33,620 nt of DNA from a virus, in the IMG/VR virus record IMGVR_UViG_3300044715_000425, positions 1 to 33,620 of that record; one strand, given 5' to 3'. Of the stretch, positions 20,011-29,010 are shown piece by piece. Position 1 is the stretch's first letter, and each line of letters begins with the position of its first letter. The notes below the pieces were generated by a model, which ran no database searches, was not told where the DNA came from, and worked only from the letters and a program-made list of their open reading frames with translations. The translations under genes and the position numbers were made by a program.

Positions 20011-21274
20011 TACAAGCCTCCTGATACTTTGCCCACTCTGGCCACACGACATCGTGCCAGTATTGCTGGTCATACATTCGCCTGCTGTCATTCAAAAACA
20101 GGCACGCAGTTTCGCGAGGATCGCACATCTTGCCAGGCCAGCTTTCCGTTCCTGCAAACCATTGGTCAACTGATCGCCAGTTCCGTTTGCCGATCTCAGT
20201 GAGCCTCCACCAAAAAAATGTACCCGAGAAGGCCCAGTTGTGCCACTTGCCGAGCAATCCGAATTCCTTAAATGATCCCGCCATCAATGACGTTCTCAGT
20301 GCGTTGTAAACAGATGCCCAATCATCGAGGCAGGATTGGTACATTAAGTCCGTCCAGTCCCGCGTATGCTTTGGATCTTCGTACTTCTGCCCCTTTGCAT
20401 GTGCCGAAAACACGACTTCGTTCGCACCTGCTGACTGTGGCTGCAACAGCTCCAGCATCGGAAGCCACGTTACAACCTCTCGCAGCTTTGGCTGATTAGG
20501 CTTGATGATGTGGTGATCGAAGTGTATTCCCAGCGATTCGGCAAACCGGATCACCTCATCCGGCGGCCGCGAATCTTTATCGTGGACAACGCCGAGGATT
20601 CGCTTACCGTTAAACAGTCCCCAACGTTTTGCGAGCTGTTCCAAATTCCACTGCCATGAATCGCCGCGATTAGATGCCCAAACGTGATACGTAAGATGCC
20701 GTATTGATGAGACAAATGGGCCATGCTCGATTCGCGGCCCATCGGCTTCTGATCTCCAGCCTGTGTACGGTTTTCGCCCGTTGCTTGTCGGCCGATGGCG
20801 TCGGTGCGGTCTCGGAGTTGCACACTTCGTTGTTGCAGTCGCTAGCACACCAGAAACAATTTCCCCGATCCGCTTTCGCCGGCTTTCTTTATCGCCGTGC
20901 GTTGCTCGCCATGACGGCGGCCATGAGATTTCAGCATAGAGTTTCTGCACAATAGCCGCGTGATCATGGCTCGCCATGCGGTTCAGCGACAGCAGATACG
21001 CCTTGCAACTGCCGCACGAAACAGGCTGACCAGTGTCTGCTTGAATCGCTGCCATCATCAGTGTGCCAGCATTGGAGCAGTCCGTGCATTTTGTTGCGCG
21101 TGACACAACGCCAGATCGCCGCTGCGGAGCCCGAATCTGGCTTGGCTCAGGCTGCGTTCCATACAGAACATCAATTGCCGCAACCGCACCGCGTTGACAT
21201 TTTGCGAAATGCACGTCGGCAACGACTTTTTGCCTGCGTTCGCAAAACCCAGCCATAACGCATTCGCACTTCAT
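20000..21274 (-). CDS. Glycosyltransferase-like protein with N-terminal cysteine clusters
   Basis: 424 residues from ATG 21274 (ATGA overlap with the Cys-rich gene). Residues 1-95 contain cysteine clusters (CECVMAGFC, CTDCSNAG, CGSCKAY), likely zinc sites. From about 190 the protein resembles glycosyltransferase-like proteins: LTYHVWASNRGDSWQWNLEQ, NGKRILGVVHD, EVVFSAHAKG, and especially HNWAFSGTFFWWR (about 345-357), matching the H-x-SG-FWW block of that group. Probably transfers a sugar. The acceptor is unknown; a tail protein, including the adjacent Cys-rich one, is a possible target. Confidence 0.6.
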   Translation of the reverse strand: MKCECVMAGFCERRQKVVADVHFAKCQRGAVAAIDVLYGTQPEPSQIRAPQRRSGVVSRATKCTDCSNAGTLMMAAIQADTGQPVSCGSCKAYLLSLNRMASHDHAAIVQKLYAEISWPPSWRATHGDKESRRKRIGEIVSGVLATATTKCATPRPHRRHRPTSNGRKPYTGWRSEADGPRIEHGPFVSSIRHLTYHVWASNRGDSWQWNLEQLAKRWGLFNGKRILGVVHDKDSRPPDEVIRFAESLGIHFDHHIIKPNQPKLREVVTWLPMLELLQPQSAGANEVVFSAHAKGQKYEDPKHTRDWTDLMYQSCLDDWASVYNALRTSLMAGSFKEFGLLGKWHNWAFSGTFFWWRLTEIGKRNWRSVDQWFAGTESWPGKMCDPRETACLFLNDSRRMYDQQYWHDVVWPEWAKYQEACSGR

Positions 21275-22605
21275 ATATTCAGGGTTCCTGAGCAAATTAC
21301 CGTGCAGCAGTTTAACCGCTTCCCGGCACAATCACCGACTGCACCGATCGGCTCTTCGTAACAATCGACCTCGACCTCAAGAGGAAAAATCGCCGAAACT
21401 CCAGTTGTTGGATCACAAGTGCAGGAGATTGGCCGCACCCAGGTCCACGAAACGGCCGTCGTGGCACCTCCCGGTGTTTCTCCCGTGTCGCCAGTTTGCA
21501 GCAACGTAGTGCCGATCCACAGCCGTAACCGGTCACACACTTGATCGTCGCCTGGCTCAGCGAACAGGGCGGAACATTCCAACTTCAAAATAATGCCCGT
21601 TCCGCAAGGCGTCGATGAACACGTTCCCCCCGTTTCGGAATACAAAATTGAACTCAATGAGGGGACTGTCGTGGTGTCGTAAATAGCTTCCGTCTGACAA
21701 GGTTCGTCGCCAGGCATTGTGACGAAAACGCCAGATTCACCATTGCACCCAGAGATGCTGAAGGGAATGTCTGCAAGAACTCCGAACGGGTGTGAAACAT
21801 CATAACGAACGGGCAGACAGCAGAACTCGCACGGGCCTTGCTGATTGCACGCGCACTGCTTGCATTCAATGCTTATAATCGTTCCGTCGTACAAGGTCAC
21901 GATTGCTGACATATCAGCACAGCCCGTCACGAATACCGGATCCTGTTCCTCTCCATCAGCCGTAAGCGTGACAATGCATTCCCCGGTGTACTCGTCTCTG
22001 CCGAGCGCAAACGACAGGTCATAATACCCAACCGACCCAGCCCAAACCGGCGGATCGCAAGCATACGCCGTATCAAACAGCTCCCCCGTGAACACGTCGC
22101 CACCAGGCTCTGTAATCGTTACGCAAACGCTGTTACACGAACACCGGCAAACGCCGCAAAAGTGATCTCGACAGCCCGTGTCAGGATCGTCAATCAAATG
22201 CAGTTCCCGTGGCTCATGCTTTGACCAACGCAACGTGCCTTCCAGATATGCGGTCGCCACTTGCACTTCGCCGCCTGGATCTCTGCAGCTTGCTCCCTCG
22301 TAACACGTCGCTCTGTAGACCTCCTCGCCGCCAAGCGTGACGACGTACTCACATTCGCCGTCGTAGTTTCTTTCCCAAAACGCCGTGAATGAATGGCCGC
22401 CAACGGTTCCTGTCCATGATGCCGTGGAAAACTCCGCGGAGCCGTGTTGTATTTCTTCGTATTCGACCTCCCACTCGATGCACAGTTTGCAGGGAATGAC
22501 GCCGCAACATTGATCTGTCGGGACTGTTTCACACGCCTCAAATGTTCGTTCCTGACACGGCTTCAGGCGTGTTGGCGATGACCTGCGAAGATACCTCGGA
22601 GGCAT
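21271..22605 (-). CDS. Very cysteine-rich tail-region protein
   Basis: 444 residues with about 37 cysteines, many as CC, CxC or CxxC pairs (QCCGVIPCKLC; CGVCRCSCNSVC; CKQCACNQQGPCEFCC). Between them are repeated beta-type segments around G-E-C-x-V-T-L (GECEYVVTLGG, GECIVTLTADG), so the protein looks like two or more related domains. Cytoplasmic proteins rarely carry this many cysteines, so metal binding or disulfides formed outside the cell are likely. ATG 22605 overlaps the upstream stop (TAATG). Location after the tape measure suggests a distal tail or receptor-binding role. Confidence 0.65.
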   Translation of the reverse strand: MPPRYLRRSSPTRLKPCQERTFEACETVPTDQCCGVIPCKLCIEWEVEYEEIQHGSAEFSTASWTGTVGGHSFTAFWERNYDGECEYVVTLGGEEVYRATCYEGASCRDPGGEVQVATAYLEGTLRWSKHEPRELHLIDDPDTGCRDHFCGVCRCSCNSVCVTITEPGGDVFTGELFDTAYACDPPVWAGSVGYYDLSFALGRDEYTGECIVTLTADGEEQDPVFVTGCADMSAIVTLYDGTIISIECKQCACNQQGPCEFCCLPVRYDVSHPFGVLADIPFSISGCNGESGVFVTMPGDEPCQTEAIYDTTTVPSLSSILYSETGGTCSSTPCGTGIILKLECSALFAEPGDDQVCDRLRLWIGTTLLQTGDTGETPGGATTAVSWTWVRPISCTCDPTTGVSAIFPLEVEVDCYEEPIGAVGDCAGKRLNCCTVICSGTLNI

Positions 22606-23423
22606 TACGCGCACTCCGGTTGCGGACAAAGATCGTCAATGATCCACCGCGGCGAGCAGTATCCGGTCAATGGGTAGTGATACGTCGCGCGGCCTGTTCC
22701 GCCTTCAAGATCGTTCGGCGTTAATCCTCGCAGGTAGTTGCACAGATCGTAGACATTGTATGTGCCGTCGTAGTTGGCCCCCGGTGGAGTTTTGTTGCAT
22801 CCTGCCGTGTACCACGTTGCAGTGACAACAAGCGTTGGTTCGTCGACGTAATCGGTGTCGGGGCACAAAACGTCGTTAATTGTGAACCAGATCGTATGCC
22901 CGCCGCCGGTGCCGCCGCCAGCGAACCTCCCAATCAGCGCCCGGTCATCCGATTCCTCATTCGCTCGATGATGCCCGTAAACAACAAACGGCCCCGAGCC
23001 TTCCTCGACTTCCCATGACCCAACAATCGGCAAATACTCAATTCCGGGTTCGCTCGGATCTGCCCCGGTCATGATCACCACGCCAAAACGATACGCCCAG
23101 CCAACGCCCGTTTCTGTCGACGATGGCACAGCAATCGGAAACTGCGAATTGAAAAGAAACTCGCCATCTGTCGCCGTCGGCTTTTCGACGTCGATGGCAG
23201 TCACGTTGTTAATGTTCCGCGTGCCCGTAACTCTCATACACGCATAGGCCGGAATGACCTCGCTGCCAGTGTTGTAGACAAAAACACGATGCGGAGAGGG
23301 CTCATCGAGCGTTCGGCGGTTTGGAAAGTGCTGCGTTTGCTGCGCGGGGAGCTGCTTCTGCGACAGGTACCACTGGTACATGTCTCGCATTTTTTCCACG
23401 GACAGAACGCCGATTGGCTCCAT
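22605..23423 (-). CDS. Distal tail-region protein, unknown
   Basis: 272 residues. The N-terminal helix MEPIGVLSVEKMRDMYQWYL is followed by beta-rich sequence with RVFVYNTGSEVIPAYACMRV, a style common in virion surface proteins, then a Gly-rich loop at about 166-175. C-terminus is Cys/Pro rich (CPQPEC). Start overlaps the upstream stop. No family name. Confidence 0.6.
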   Translation of the reverse strand: MEPIGVLSVEKMRDMYQWYLSQKQLPAQQTQHFPNRRTLDEPSPHRVFVYNTGSEVIPAYACMRVTGTRNINNVTAIDVEKPTATDGEFLFNSQFPIAVPSSTETGVGWAYRFGVVIMTGADPSEPGIEYLPIVGSWEVEEGSGPFVVYGHHRANEESDDRALIGRFAGGGTGGGHTIWFTINDVLCPDTDYVDEPTLVVTATWYTAGCNKTPPGANYDGTYNVYDLCNYLRGLTPNDLEGGTGRATYHYPLTGYCSPRWIIDDLCPQPECA

Positions 23424-23803
23424 TATGCCGCCACCTTGATCAGCGTGACCTGAACCGGAGTTGATGCCGTGTCTGAATCAAGATACGTGGTCGCCAGCGT
23501 TCCGACTCGCGGAAGATACGCCACTTCACCGGGAGGAACGTCGAACCATTTGACAAATGATCCCGCTGCGTCACCGCCGACCGAAATGATTGCCGTGGCG
23601 TGTAGATTCTCGATTCGACAGGCTGCACTATCTGTCACATCACCGGCCGCAATGACCTCGTGCGTCGTTCCAACGACTTGAACGTTCTGCGTTTTCAGTT
23701 CGGACGTCGTAGTCTTTTCAACCACTTTCATCGGCGGATTATCGACCACAACGCTGTCACGAGCGAATTGAAGTTGCGAAGTGAACTTGAATGAATTGGC
23801 CAT
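23423..23803 (-). CDS. Small virion-type protein, unknown
   Basis: 126 residues, beta-rich (VVDNPPMKVVEKTTTSELK, IENLHATAIISVGGDAAGSF, FDVPPGEVAYLPR). The ENLHATAIISVGG-x-FDVPPGE pattern is typical of a small structural or adhesion-like beta sandwich in phage tails. TAATG overlap with the upstream gene. Function unknown. Confidence 0.6.
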   Translation of the reverse strand: MANSFKFTSQLQFARDSVVVDNPPMKVVEKTTTSELKTQNVQVVGTTHEVIAAGDVTDSAACRIENLHATAIISVGGDAAGSFVKWFDVPPGEVAYLPRVGTLATTYLDSDTASTPVQVTLIKVAA

Positions 23804-24663
23804 TACAGGAGCCCCAGTGATGCGTAAGGAAGCGAGTTGTAGATCTGCGTGTACTTCCAGACGGCTGCGTCCGGGTCCAATTCCTGCGTTCCGTTCAGTT
23901 TTAGCAGGACCGGCTTTGTTACTTCTTGCCCGTTCAGGTCTCTCGCCCGCACCGGCACCACCGTAGTGTCGGGAGTTGCCGAACCGTTAATCAGCAGCCC
24001 TTCATGTCGCCAACGCTTGTACCACGCCTGAGAAGACGTCGCACCCATCAAAGGCAAGCGAAACTGAATTCGTGCTGTCACGTCCCATTGCTCCAATGGC
24101 AGCCCGAACTTGAATTGATTCTTTGCAGAGTAGCCAACGATTCGTGCGGTTCCTGGCGGCCATCCCAAAAACGTATCTGAGTTCGTGGCGTGTCGATATG
24201 CCGCCAATGCGTAGGCATTGAACGTAAAGAACTTGCGACGAATCACGGCCACCGGGTCTGAGATTTCCATCGTCAGTCCCTCAACCTGCTCATAGTTGGC
24301 AGTGACGATCGCAACGCCGTTGTAATCGCGGTCAATTGGTTCTGTCGATGTTGAGTCCGACCATTCAATGTCAACCGTGGCGTCAAATCGCTTGCCCTCA
24401 TACTGCAGGCTAACAATTGACGATATCGGTCCAACATTTTCAACGGTTTTGACTTTAAGGAACGAATCGACACCCGAAACGTGCCGCGATCCATAGGCTG
24501 GCAGCAGTCCGGTTTCCTTGATCACTTCGGAGTTATCGTCGACAGCGTGCGTGACGAAATACGCCTCGGAATGGCTGTACGTCGTCGCGAAATTGTCGTA
24601 CTTTTCTGATGTGCTGCTTCCGCCTTCACGGGACCACATTTTCGTTGCGTCGATGACGGCCAT
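23803..24663 (-). CDS. Tail protein following tape measure (distal tail-type position)
   Basis: 286 residues from ATG 24663, which overlaps the tape measure stop (TAATG). Mixed alpha/beta sequence: YFVTHAVDDNSEVIKE, VSLQYEGKRFDATVDIEW, QFKFGLPLEQWDVTARIQF, KPVLLKLNGTQELD. No motif I can name. Position immediately after the tape measure is that of distal tail or baseplate hub proteins. Confidence 0.6.
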   Translation of the reverse strand: MAVIDATKMWSREGGSSTSEKYDNFATTYSHSEAYFVTHAVDDNSEVIKETGLLPAYGSRHVSGVDSFLKVKTVENVGPISSIVSLQYEGKRFDATVDIEWSDSTSTEPIDRDYNGVAIVTANYEQVEGLTMEISDPVAVIRRKFFTFNAYALAAYRHATNSDTFLGWPPGTARIVGYSAKNQFKFGLPLEQWDVTARIQFRLPLMGATSSQAWYKRWRHEGLLINGSATPDTTVVPVRARDLNGQEVTKPVLLKLNGTQELDPDAAVWKYTQIYNSLPYASLGLL

Positions 24664-26300
24664 TAGACAATTGCCTCCATCTGCATTGTGTTGGCAGTGT
24701 TCTGACGCACGTCGTCCCAAACTTTCATCTGATCTCGATCCAACTGAACGAGAATTTTTGCCTTTGGCGGTTTCGGTGGTGGCGGATCTTTAAGCAGTCG
24801 AATGATTTCTTGCATCTGATCGGGTAGCCGCATTCCCGGACCGCGTGTGAGCAATCGCCCCTCTGTGACTGCAGTTCCTTGAGTCAACACTGACGGCCTC
24901 ATCTTCAAATCGATGCTGCTTGCGGCGTTTTGCACTTCGCTGGAAAGCGACGAGCCAACTCCCAGCATTCTGTCACGCATTTTGTTGGAAAACTCTTCGC
25001 CGAGACGACCGCCGACCGCGCCAATCTTTTCAGCGAGATCCTTTTCCCGTTCCGTCAATTGACGGGCTGCGATCTCCGGAAGTGATGTCAGTTGAGACTT
25101 GAAGCCATCGAGCAGGCTAATGCTTGCCGCTTCTCCGAGCCCTGCCATCAGTCCTTCAATGCCGCCTTCACCACCCGAGGCGATGAACGCAAAGATTTGG
25201 TAAACCGTTTCGCCAATAATTCGCCCGGCGTTTGTAATGATCGTAATCACGCCGTTGAATGCGTCTTGAATCAGATTGATAAAATTCTCTCCAAACCACA
25301 CGACATAGGCCGGAATGGTCTGCGTGAATGCGTGCATGACCACCTCAGAAATGGTGATCATTGCCAGTTCCGCCGCGGCTTTTGCGATCTCCCAAACGCC
25401 GCCAAGATTGGTGACGATGACCTCCATAAAAGTAAACGCACCGACGATCACGTTGATGGCCGCAACGACCTTTTCTTTCACCCACTCCATCACGGGGCCG
25501 ATGTTTTCCAAAATCTTCGTGGCAAACTGAACGGCCGGCACGAGCAGCGAATCCAGCGACGTCGCCAGCTGCTGGAGCCCTGCATTGATCAGCACCCGAA
25601 TCGGGGCAATGATCTTGCCAATGGATTCCATCAGCGTTGACATTGCGGAGTCGGCACGACGGCCAGAGCCAGCAACCGTCGTCATGTCGGCTGCTTGTTG
25701 TGCTAGTCCCTGATTGGCAATTGCCATAACGGCCGCAAGTCGTTCTTGATTCGTCCGCATGTACATGATCTGCGGATTGACCGCCGCAAATGCGTCAAAG
25801 TTGCCTTCAAGGGCTGATTTCAGATCGCCCATAGCAGACGCCGCGTCTTTGCCCATTGCCGCGCCAAGTCCAATAGCGGCCTTGGCTGCATCGTCCATCT
25901 TGCCCGTAGCGAATCCCATTCCCGACGCTTGCTGCATTAACGCAAGGGCTGCATTGTCGGATACGCCGGTCATCTTCTCGATGGACTTGGCGACATCCTG
26001 CATTTTTGACGTCGCATCTGCGTCTCCGCGAATCTGCAGAGCGGAGTTCAGTTTCTTCACTGACTCTGTTTGTGCATCATAGGCTGCGTTGATTCGATTC
26101 AGACCACCCAATGCCGCCAATGCTGCTTTGACCGCGACATAGACGGTTGTCAGCGTTCCGGTAACGGCTGCCAGTCGTTGCGTAGACTTACCTACGGATT
26201 CCGTCTTTTGCTCAAGACGCTGAAGCGATTTTTCCACAGCGGACATCGCAGGCTTTGCCTGGTCTTTTCCGCCGATGACAAAATCAATGCCGTTGCTCAC
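24663..26300 (-). CDS. Tail tape measure protein
   Basis: 545 residues. N-terminal helices and coiled coil (QAKPAMSAVEKSLQRLEQK), Ala/Gly/Met-rich central repeats-like helices (ALALMQQASGMGFATGKMDD, AAIGLGAAMGKDAASAMGDL), hydrophobic segments at about 240-390 (VVAAINVIVGAFTF, IYQIFAFIA), then a basic C-terminus. This is the composition of phage tape measure proteins. By the usual 0.15 nm per residue the tail would be roughly 80 nm. ATG overlaps the chaperone stop (ATGA). Confidence 0.88.
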   Translation of the reverse strand: MSNGIDFVIGGKDQAKPAMSAVEKSLQRLEQKTESVGKSTQRLAAVTGTLTTVYVAVKAALAALGGLNRINAAYDAQTESVKKLNSALQIRGDADATSKMQDVAKSIEKMTGVSDNAALALMQQASGMGFATGKMDDAAKAAIGLGAAMGKDAASAMGDLKSALEGNFDAFAAVNPQIMYMRTNQERLAAVMAIANQGLAQQAADMTTVAGSGRRADSAMSTLMESIGKIIAPIRVLINAGLQQLATSLDSLLVPAVQFATKILENIGPVMEWVKEKVVAAINVIVGAFTFMEVIVTNLGGVWEIAKAAAELAMITISEVVMHAFTQTIPAYVVWFGENFINLIQDAFNGVITIITNAGRIIGETVYQIFAFIASGGEGGIEGLMAGLGEAASISLLDGFKSQLTSLPEIAARQLTEREKDLAEKIGAVGGRLGEEFSNKMRDRMLGVGSSLSSEVQNAASSIDLKMRPSVLTQGTAVTEGRLLTRGPGMRLPDQMQEIIRLLKDPPPPKPPKAKILVQLDRDQMKVWDDVRQNTANTMQMEAIV

Positions 26301-26626
26301 AGGTTGCGCCTTTTATCTCGTTCGTTTTCGATCCGATGTTCTTCGCTTCTTAGGATGCTTCTCAGTTCAAACCACCACGCTGACTGATCGAGAATTCCAC
26401 CGACAACCGGCAGGTGATGCTCACTGGCTGTCACGATCTGAATATCACTGTTGAGTTCCGGCCCAATGAATTTCATGGGACATTGACCAACCTCGAACCA
26501 TCCATCCTTACAATTCTTGCATCCTTCACCGCCGCATTCTGGACATTCGATTTCCGCAGGCTGATCCGGTGTTACGATTTCCCGGCATCGGCCAACGCAG
26601 GACTTGCAGAGTTCACCGCATCGCAC
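26297..26626 (-). CDS. Tail assembly chaperone extension (gpT-like), frameshift product
   Basis: The frame is open from 26650, and a -1 slip on the A9 run at 26644-26652 enters it. A separate GTG at 26626 would give 109 residues, but read-through from the upstream chaperone gives a fusion of about 231. The extension has cysteine pairs (CGELCKSCVGRC; CPECGGEGCKNC) like a zinc knuckle, then SAWWFELRSILRSEE. In lambda-like phages the longer GT form bridges the tape measure and tail tube proteins. Confidence 0.75.
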   Translation of the reverse strand: MRCGELCKSCVGRCREIVTPDQPAEIECPECGGEGCKNCKDGWFEVGQCPMKFIGPELNSDIQIVTASEHHLPVVGGILDQSAWWFELRSILRSEEHRIENERDKRRNL

Positions 26627-26991
26627 GAGGGCTGCGACTCTGATTTTTTTTTATCATCTGGTGTCGCTGACGTGGACGCCGCGAGAAACGTAAACACCTC
26701 AACCAGCTCATCAAGTGTCAGGACATCGCCAATCGTTTCGCGACTGAATTCGACAGGAATATTTTCCCATCCAGTCAGACACATGGCCGCCGCGTCAAGC
26801 AGTGCGTCCATGCTCGCCGCGATGTCGCCACCGCCCAAATTTTGCAGCAATGCGACTAGTTTTCGCTGTTGATTAAGTGTAGGCGTTTTGGCGAATATCT
26901 TCGGCTGCGGAGTCTTGTCGACGTCGCACGCCAAAACCATTGTGAGCTTCGATGAAGGGTCAAGACTTCGAGGCATAAACCAATCAATCAA
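26572..26991 (-). CDS. Tail assembly chaperone (gpG-like)
   Basis: 139 residues between the tail tube and tape measure genes, the lambda G position. Helical core (TLNQQRKLVALLQNL, IAASMDALLDAAAMCLTG, LTLDELVEVFTFLAAS) and a low-complexity end (SATPDDKKKSESQ). Residues 114-116 are the three Lys codons of the slip site. ATG overlaps the tail tube stop by eight bases. Confidence 0.8.
   Translation of the reverse strand: MIDWFMPRSLDPSSKLTMVLACDVDKTPQPKIFAKTPTLNQQRKLVALLQNLGGGDIAASMDALLDAAAMCLTGWENIPVEFSRETIGDVLTLDELVEVFTFLAASTSATPDDKKKSESQPSCDAVNSASPALADAGKS
26644..26652 (-). other. Programmed -1 frameshift site of tail chaperones
   Basis: GAT AAA AAA AAA TCA in the zero frame contains A AAA AAA. 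The -1 frame continues ATC AGA GTC into the gpT-like sequence. Downstream the minus strand can pair CAGAGT (26642-26637) with ACTCTG (26612-26607), and inside it CGCA with TGCG (26636-26633 with 26625-26622). These are possible stimulators. Confidence 0.7.
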
Positions 26992-27919
26992 AAGTGATAG
27001 TGAGTTCAGTATCTGCGGAACTGCCCGCAGTACACAGCCAAGTCAAATCGTCCGACATGATTCCGTTGCGGTCGCCTTGCTGCTTGTTTTCAATTTGAGC
27101 TTTGGGGGCTGCAATCGTGATGGAATTCCCGGTTGCTCCAATCTGCATCGAGAACGCCTGTGCTGAACTGGTCAGCCAAAGCGCGTCACGGTCCTGTGTG
27201 GCTACCAATGCAGATTCGGGATTCGCCGTGATGACCGGAGCCCGATCTGTAACAATTGCGGAAATGTAGCCGCTGCGATCACTCGCATTGACGCACTCTC
27301 GCATCGTCACTGTGTTGCCGGAATCGATCTCAACTGATGCCGTACACAGTGCAACTGAGTTCCACGTCAACGCCCCTTGAGCAACACGCAGAGGAAGTAC
27401 TGTCGGATACGTTGGAGCGAGGATTGCGATGTCCGTTTCGTTAGTTGAATACTTGCCCGTGAACGTGAATTCAATCATCGCCTGTTTGCCGGTTTCCGCG
27501 ATAATCTTCCACGTTCCCATCGCACCGGACAACACTGACAACTTTCCGTCCTTGTATTCGCCGATCGTGATTGTTTTTACGCCTCCAGATCCGCCTGGGC
27601 GTTCTGTGACTGGAGACAACACAAGCGAAGTGGCGACCCATCCGCACGCTGGCAGAAGCACTGATGCCCATGTCGGCAGCGTCGTGCCGTTGTACGACAT
27701 GCCGAAACGAACCGTGCATGTGCCCTGCATTCCTTCAGGAATCCCCGGCAGATAATTGAATCCACCTTGCCCCTGTCGTCGGGTGACAGCGATATTCGGC
27801 TGAATGGTAAAATCTTCCGCGTTAAATGCGGCTTCAGATCCAGTGAGTGATTCCGCAGTCCCAACGGTTGCCTCGACCTTGGCAGCAAATACGCGACGAC
27901 GTCTCAAAAGTCCGCTCAT
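26984..27919 (-). CDS. Major tail tube protein
   Basis: 311 residues. Starts MSGLLRRRRVFAAKVEATVG and goes on to GTAESLTGSEAAFNAEDFTI, the familiar opening of siphovirus tail tube proteins. The middle is all beta (TITIGEYKDGKLSVLSGAMG, IEFTFTGKYS) and the end has a third sheet. AGGAG lies before the ATG. No sheath gene is adjacent, which indicates a non-contractile tail. Confidence 0.8.
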   Translation of the reverse strand: MSGLLRRRRVFAAKVEATVGTAESLTGSEAAFNAEDFTIQPNIAVTRRQGQGGFNYLPGIPEGMQGTCTVRFGMSYNGTTLPTWASVLLPACGWVATSLVLSPVTERPGGSGGVKTITIGEYKDGKLSVLSGAMGTWKIIAETGKQAMIEFTFTGKYSTNETDIAILAPTYPTVLPLRVAQGALTWNSVALCTASVEIDSGNTVTMRECVNASDRSGYISAIVTDRAPVITANPESALVATQDRDALWLTSSAQAFSMQIGATGNSITIAAPKAQIENKQQGDRNGIMSDDLTWLCTAGSSADTELTITFD

Positions 27920-27928
27920 GCTTGGCTC

Positions 27929-28513
27929 CTATTTCGACACGAGCCCTTCAGCTCGCAGAATGTTCAGTTTAATTCGTCGTTCCATCTGCTTTCGCAGCTC
28001 GTCATTGATTCGCTTGATTTGCGGCTTTGTGAACTTGTTTTTCACGTATGCCCCAAATGCTGACACCCCTCGGATATGAATGATTGGCAGACGTTCTTTT
28101 CCGACCCTGCGGAACGCATTGCCTTTCCATTTGGTATTCATCACACCGGGTTTCGGGCCTTGGAATGCTCCATCGACTCGATTCCGTCCACCCTGTTTTG
28201 AAATCTTGAACGACACGCCGCGGTTGTCCTGGCGTGCTCCGAAGTGCCTAAGCCCGAGCCGTCTGGTTTTTGCAATGCTGACTGTCGTCTTTGGCTGGTC
28301 CGCTGTGGCTTTCGCGTGAATCTTCAACGGGGCTTCAGACTCTTTTTTCTTGATAGCGATGACGCTGCGAACGTCTCGCCCGATGTCCAGTTTCGTTTTT
28401 TTCGCAGCCGCGTTGATTGCTGCTGCCAGTTCTCGCCCGAATTTCTTTTTTGCCTTGCCGACCGACTCACGCAACCGCTTTAGCTGCTTTGCGTCGATGT
28501 CAATCGCAATCAT
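27929..28513 (-). CDS. Minor tail protein Z-like
   Basis: 194 residues, strongly basic. Two-helix N-terminus (KQLKRLRESVGKAKKKFGRE, LAAAINAAAKKTKLDIGRDV), then a beta region (ARQDNRGVSFKISKQGGR) and the motif RLPIIHIRGVSAFGAYVKN, matching the gpZ family of tail-completion proteins. It acts at the head-proximal end of the tail. ATG overlaps the upstream stop (ATGA). Confidence 0.75.
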   Translation of the reverse strand: MIAIDIDAKQLKRLRESVGKAKKKFGRELAAAINAAAKKTKLDIGRDVRSVIAIKKKESEAPLKIHAKATADQPKTTVSIAKTRRLGLRHFGARQDNRGVSFKISKQGGRNRVDGAFQGPKPGVMNTKWKGNAFRRVGKERLPIIHIRGVSAFGAYVKNKFTKPQIKRINDELRKQMERRIKLNILRAEGLVSK

Positions 28514-29010
28514 GCTCGCACCGTGTATAGATCGCCCTCACTGACCCGAAACATCACCGTCAGCGGAATAGCGATTCCGTCGTATCCTCCATCTGATGTT
28601 GCCGTTTGTTGTGCCCCAAGATCAGCATTGATTGCGAGTTCTCCGAACGTGTGCCACGTTGCCGGATCGTTCACAATGGCATTGTGAATCTCGGCCTCCA
28701 TGACATCTTCATACACCTCAACTGGCGTTGTGTCTTTTTCGCTTGGAGCAATATGAACGCGAATCAAAAACGTCTGTTGATACCCGACCGCCGGAGGATT
28801 ACCTGGACAATCGATTTCCGTCAGTCGCGAAACCTCACCACGAGTCAAAACGACCAGTCCGTGCTGTGGGGTGTATGTCGCCAGCTTCGTCGGCCTGACG
28901 ACATCTGTGAACGCATACGCCCCAGCACTGCCGGACACCAACGCTTGCAGCCGCGCGAAGATCTCATCTGAGATTCGTGAGACGACAGGCGTTTGAAATG
29001 TTACCGACAT
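28510..29010 (-). CDS. Tail terminator-like protein
   Basis: 166 residues with alternating strands and helices (ISDEIFARLQALVSG, GLVVLTRGEVSR, QTFLIRVHIAPSEKD, IAIPLTVMFRVSEGDLYTV). The pattern and the position before the tail tube gene fit tail-terminator or neck proteins such as gpU. No unique motif. Overlaps the upstream gene by ten bases. Confidence 0.6.
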   Translation of the reverse strand: MSVTFQTPVVSRISDEIFARLQALVSGSAGAYAFTDVVRPTKLATYTPQHGLVVLTRGEVSRLTEIDCPGNPPAVGYQQTFLIRVHIAPSEKDTTPVEVYEDVMEAEIHNAIVNDPATWHTFGELAINADLGAQQTATSDGGYDGIAIPLTVMFRVSEGDLYTVRA

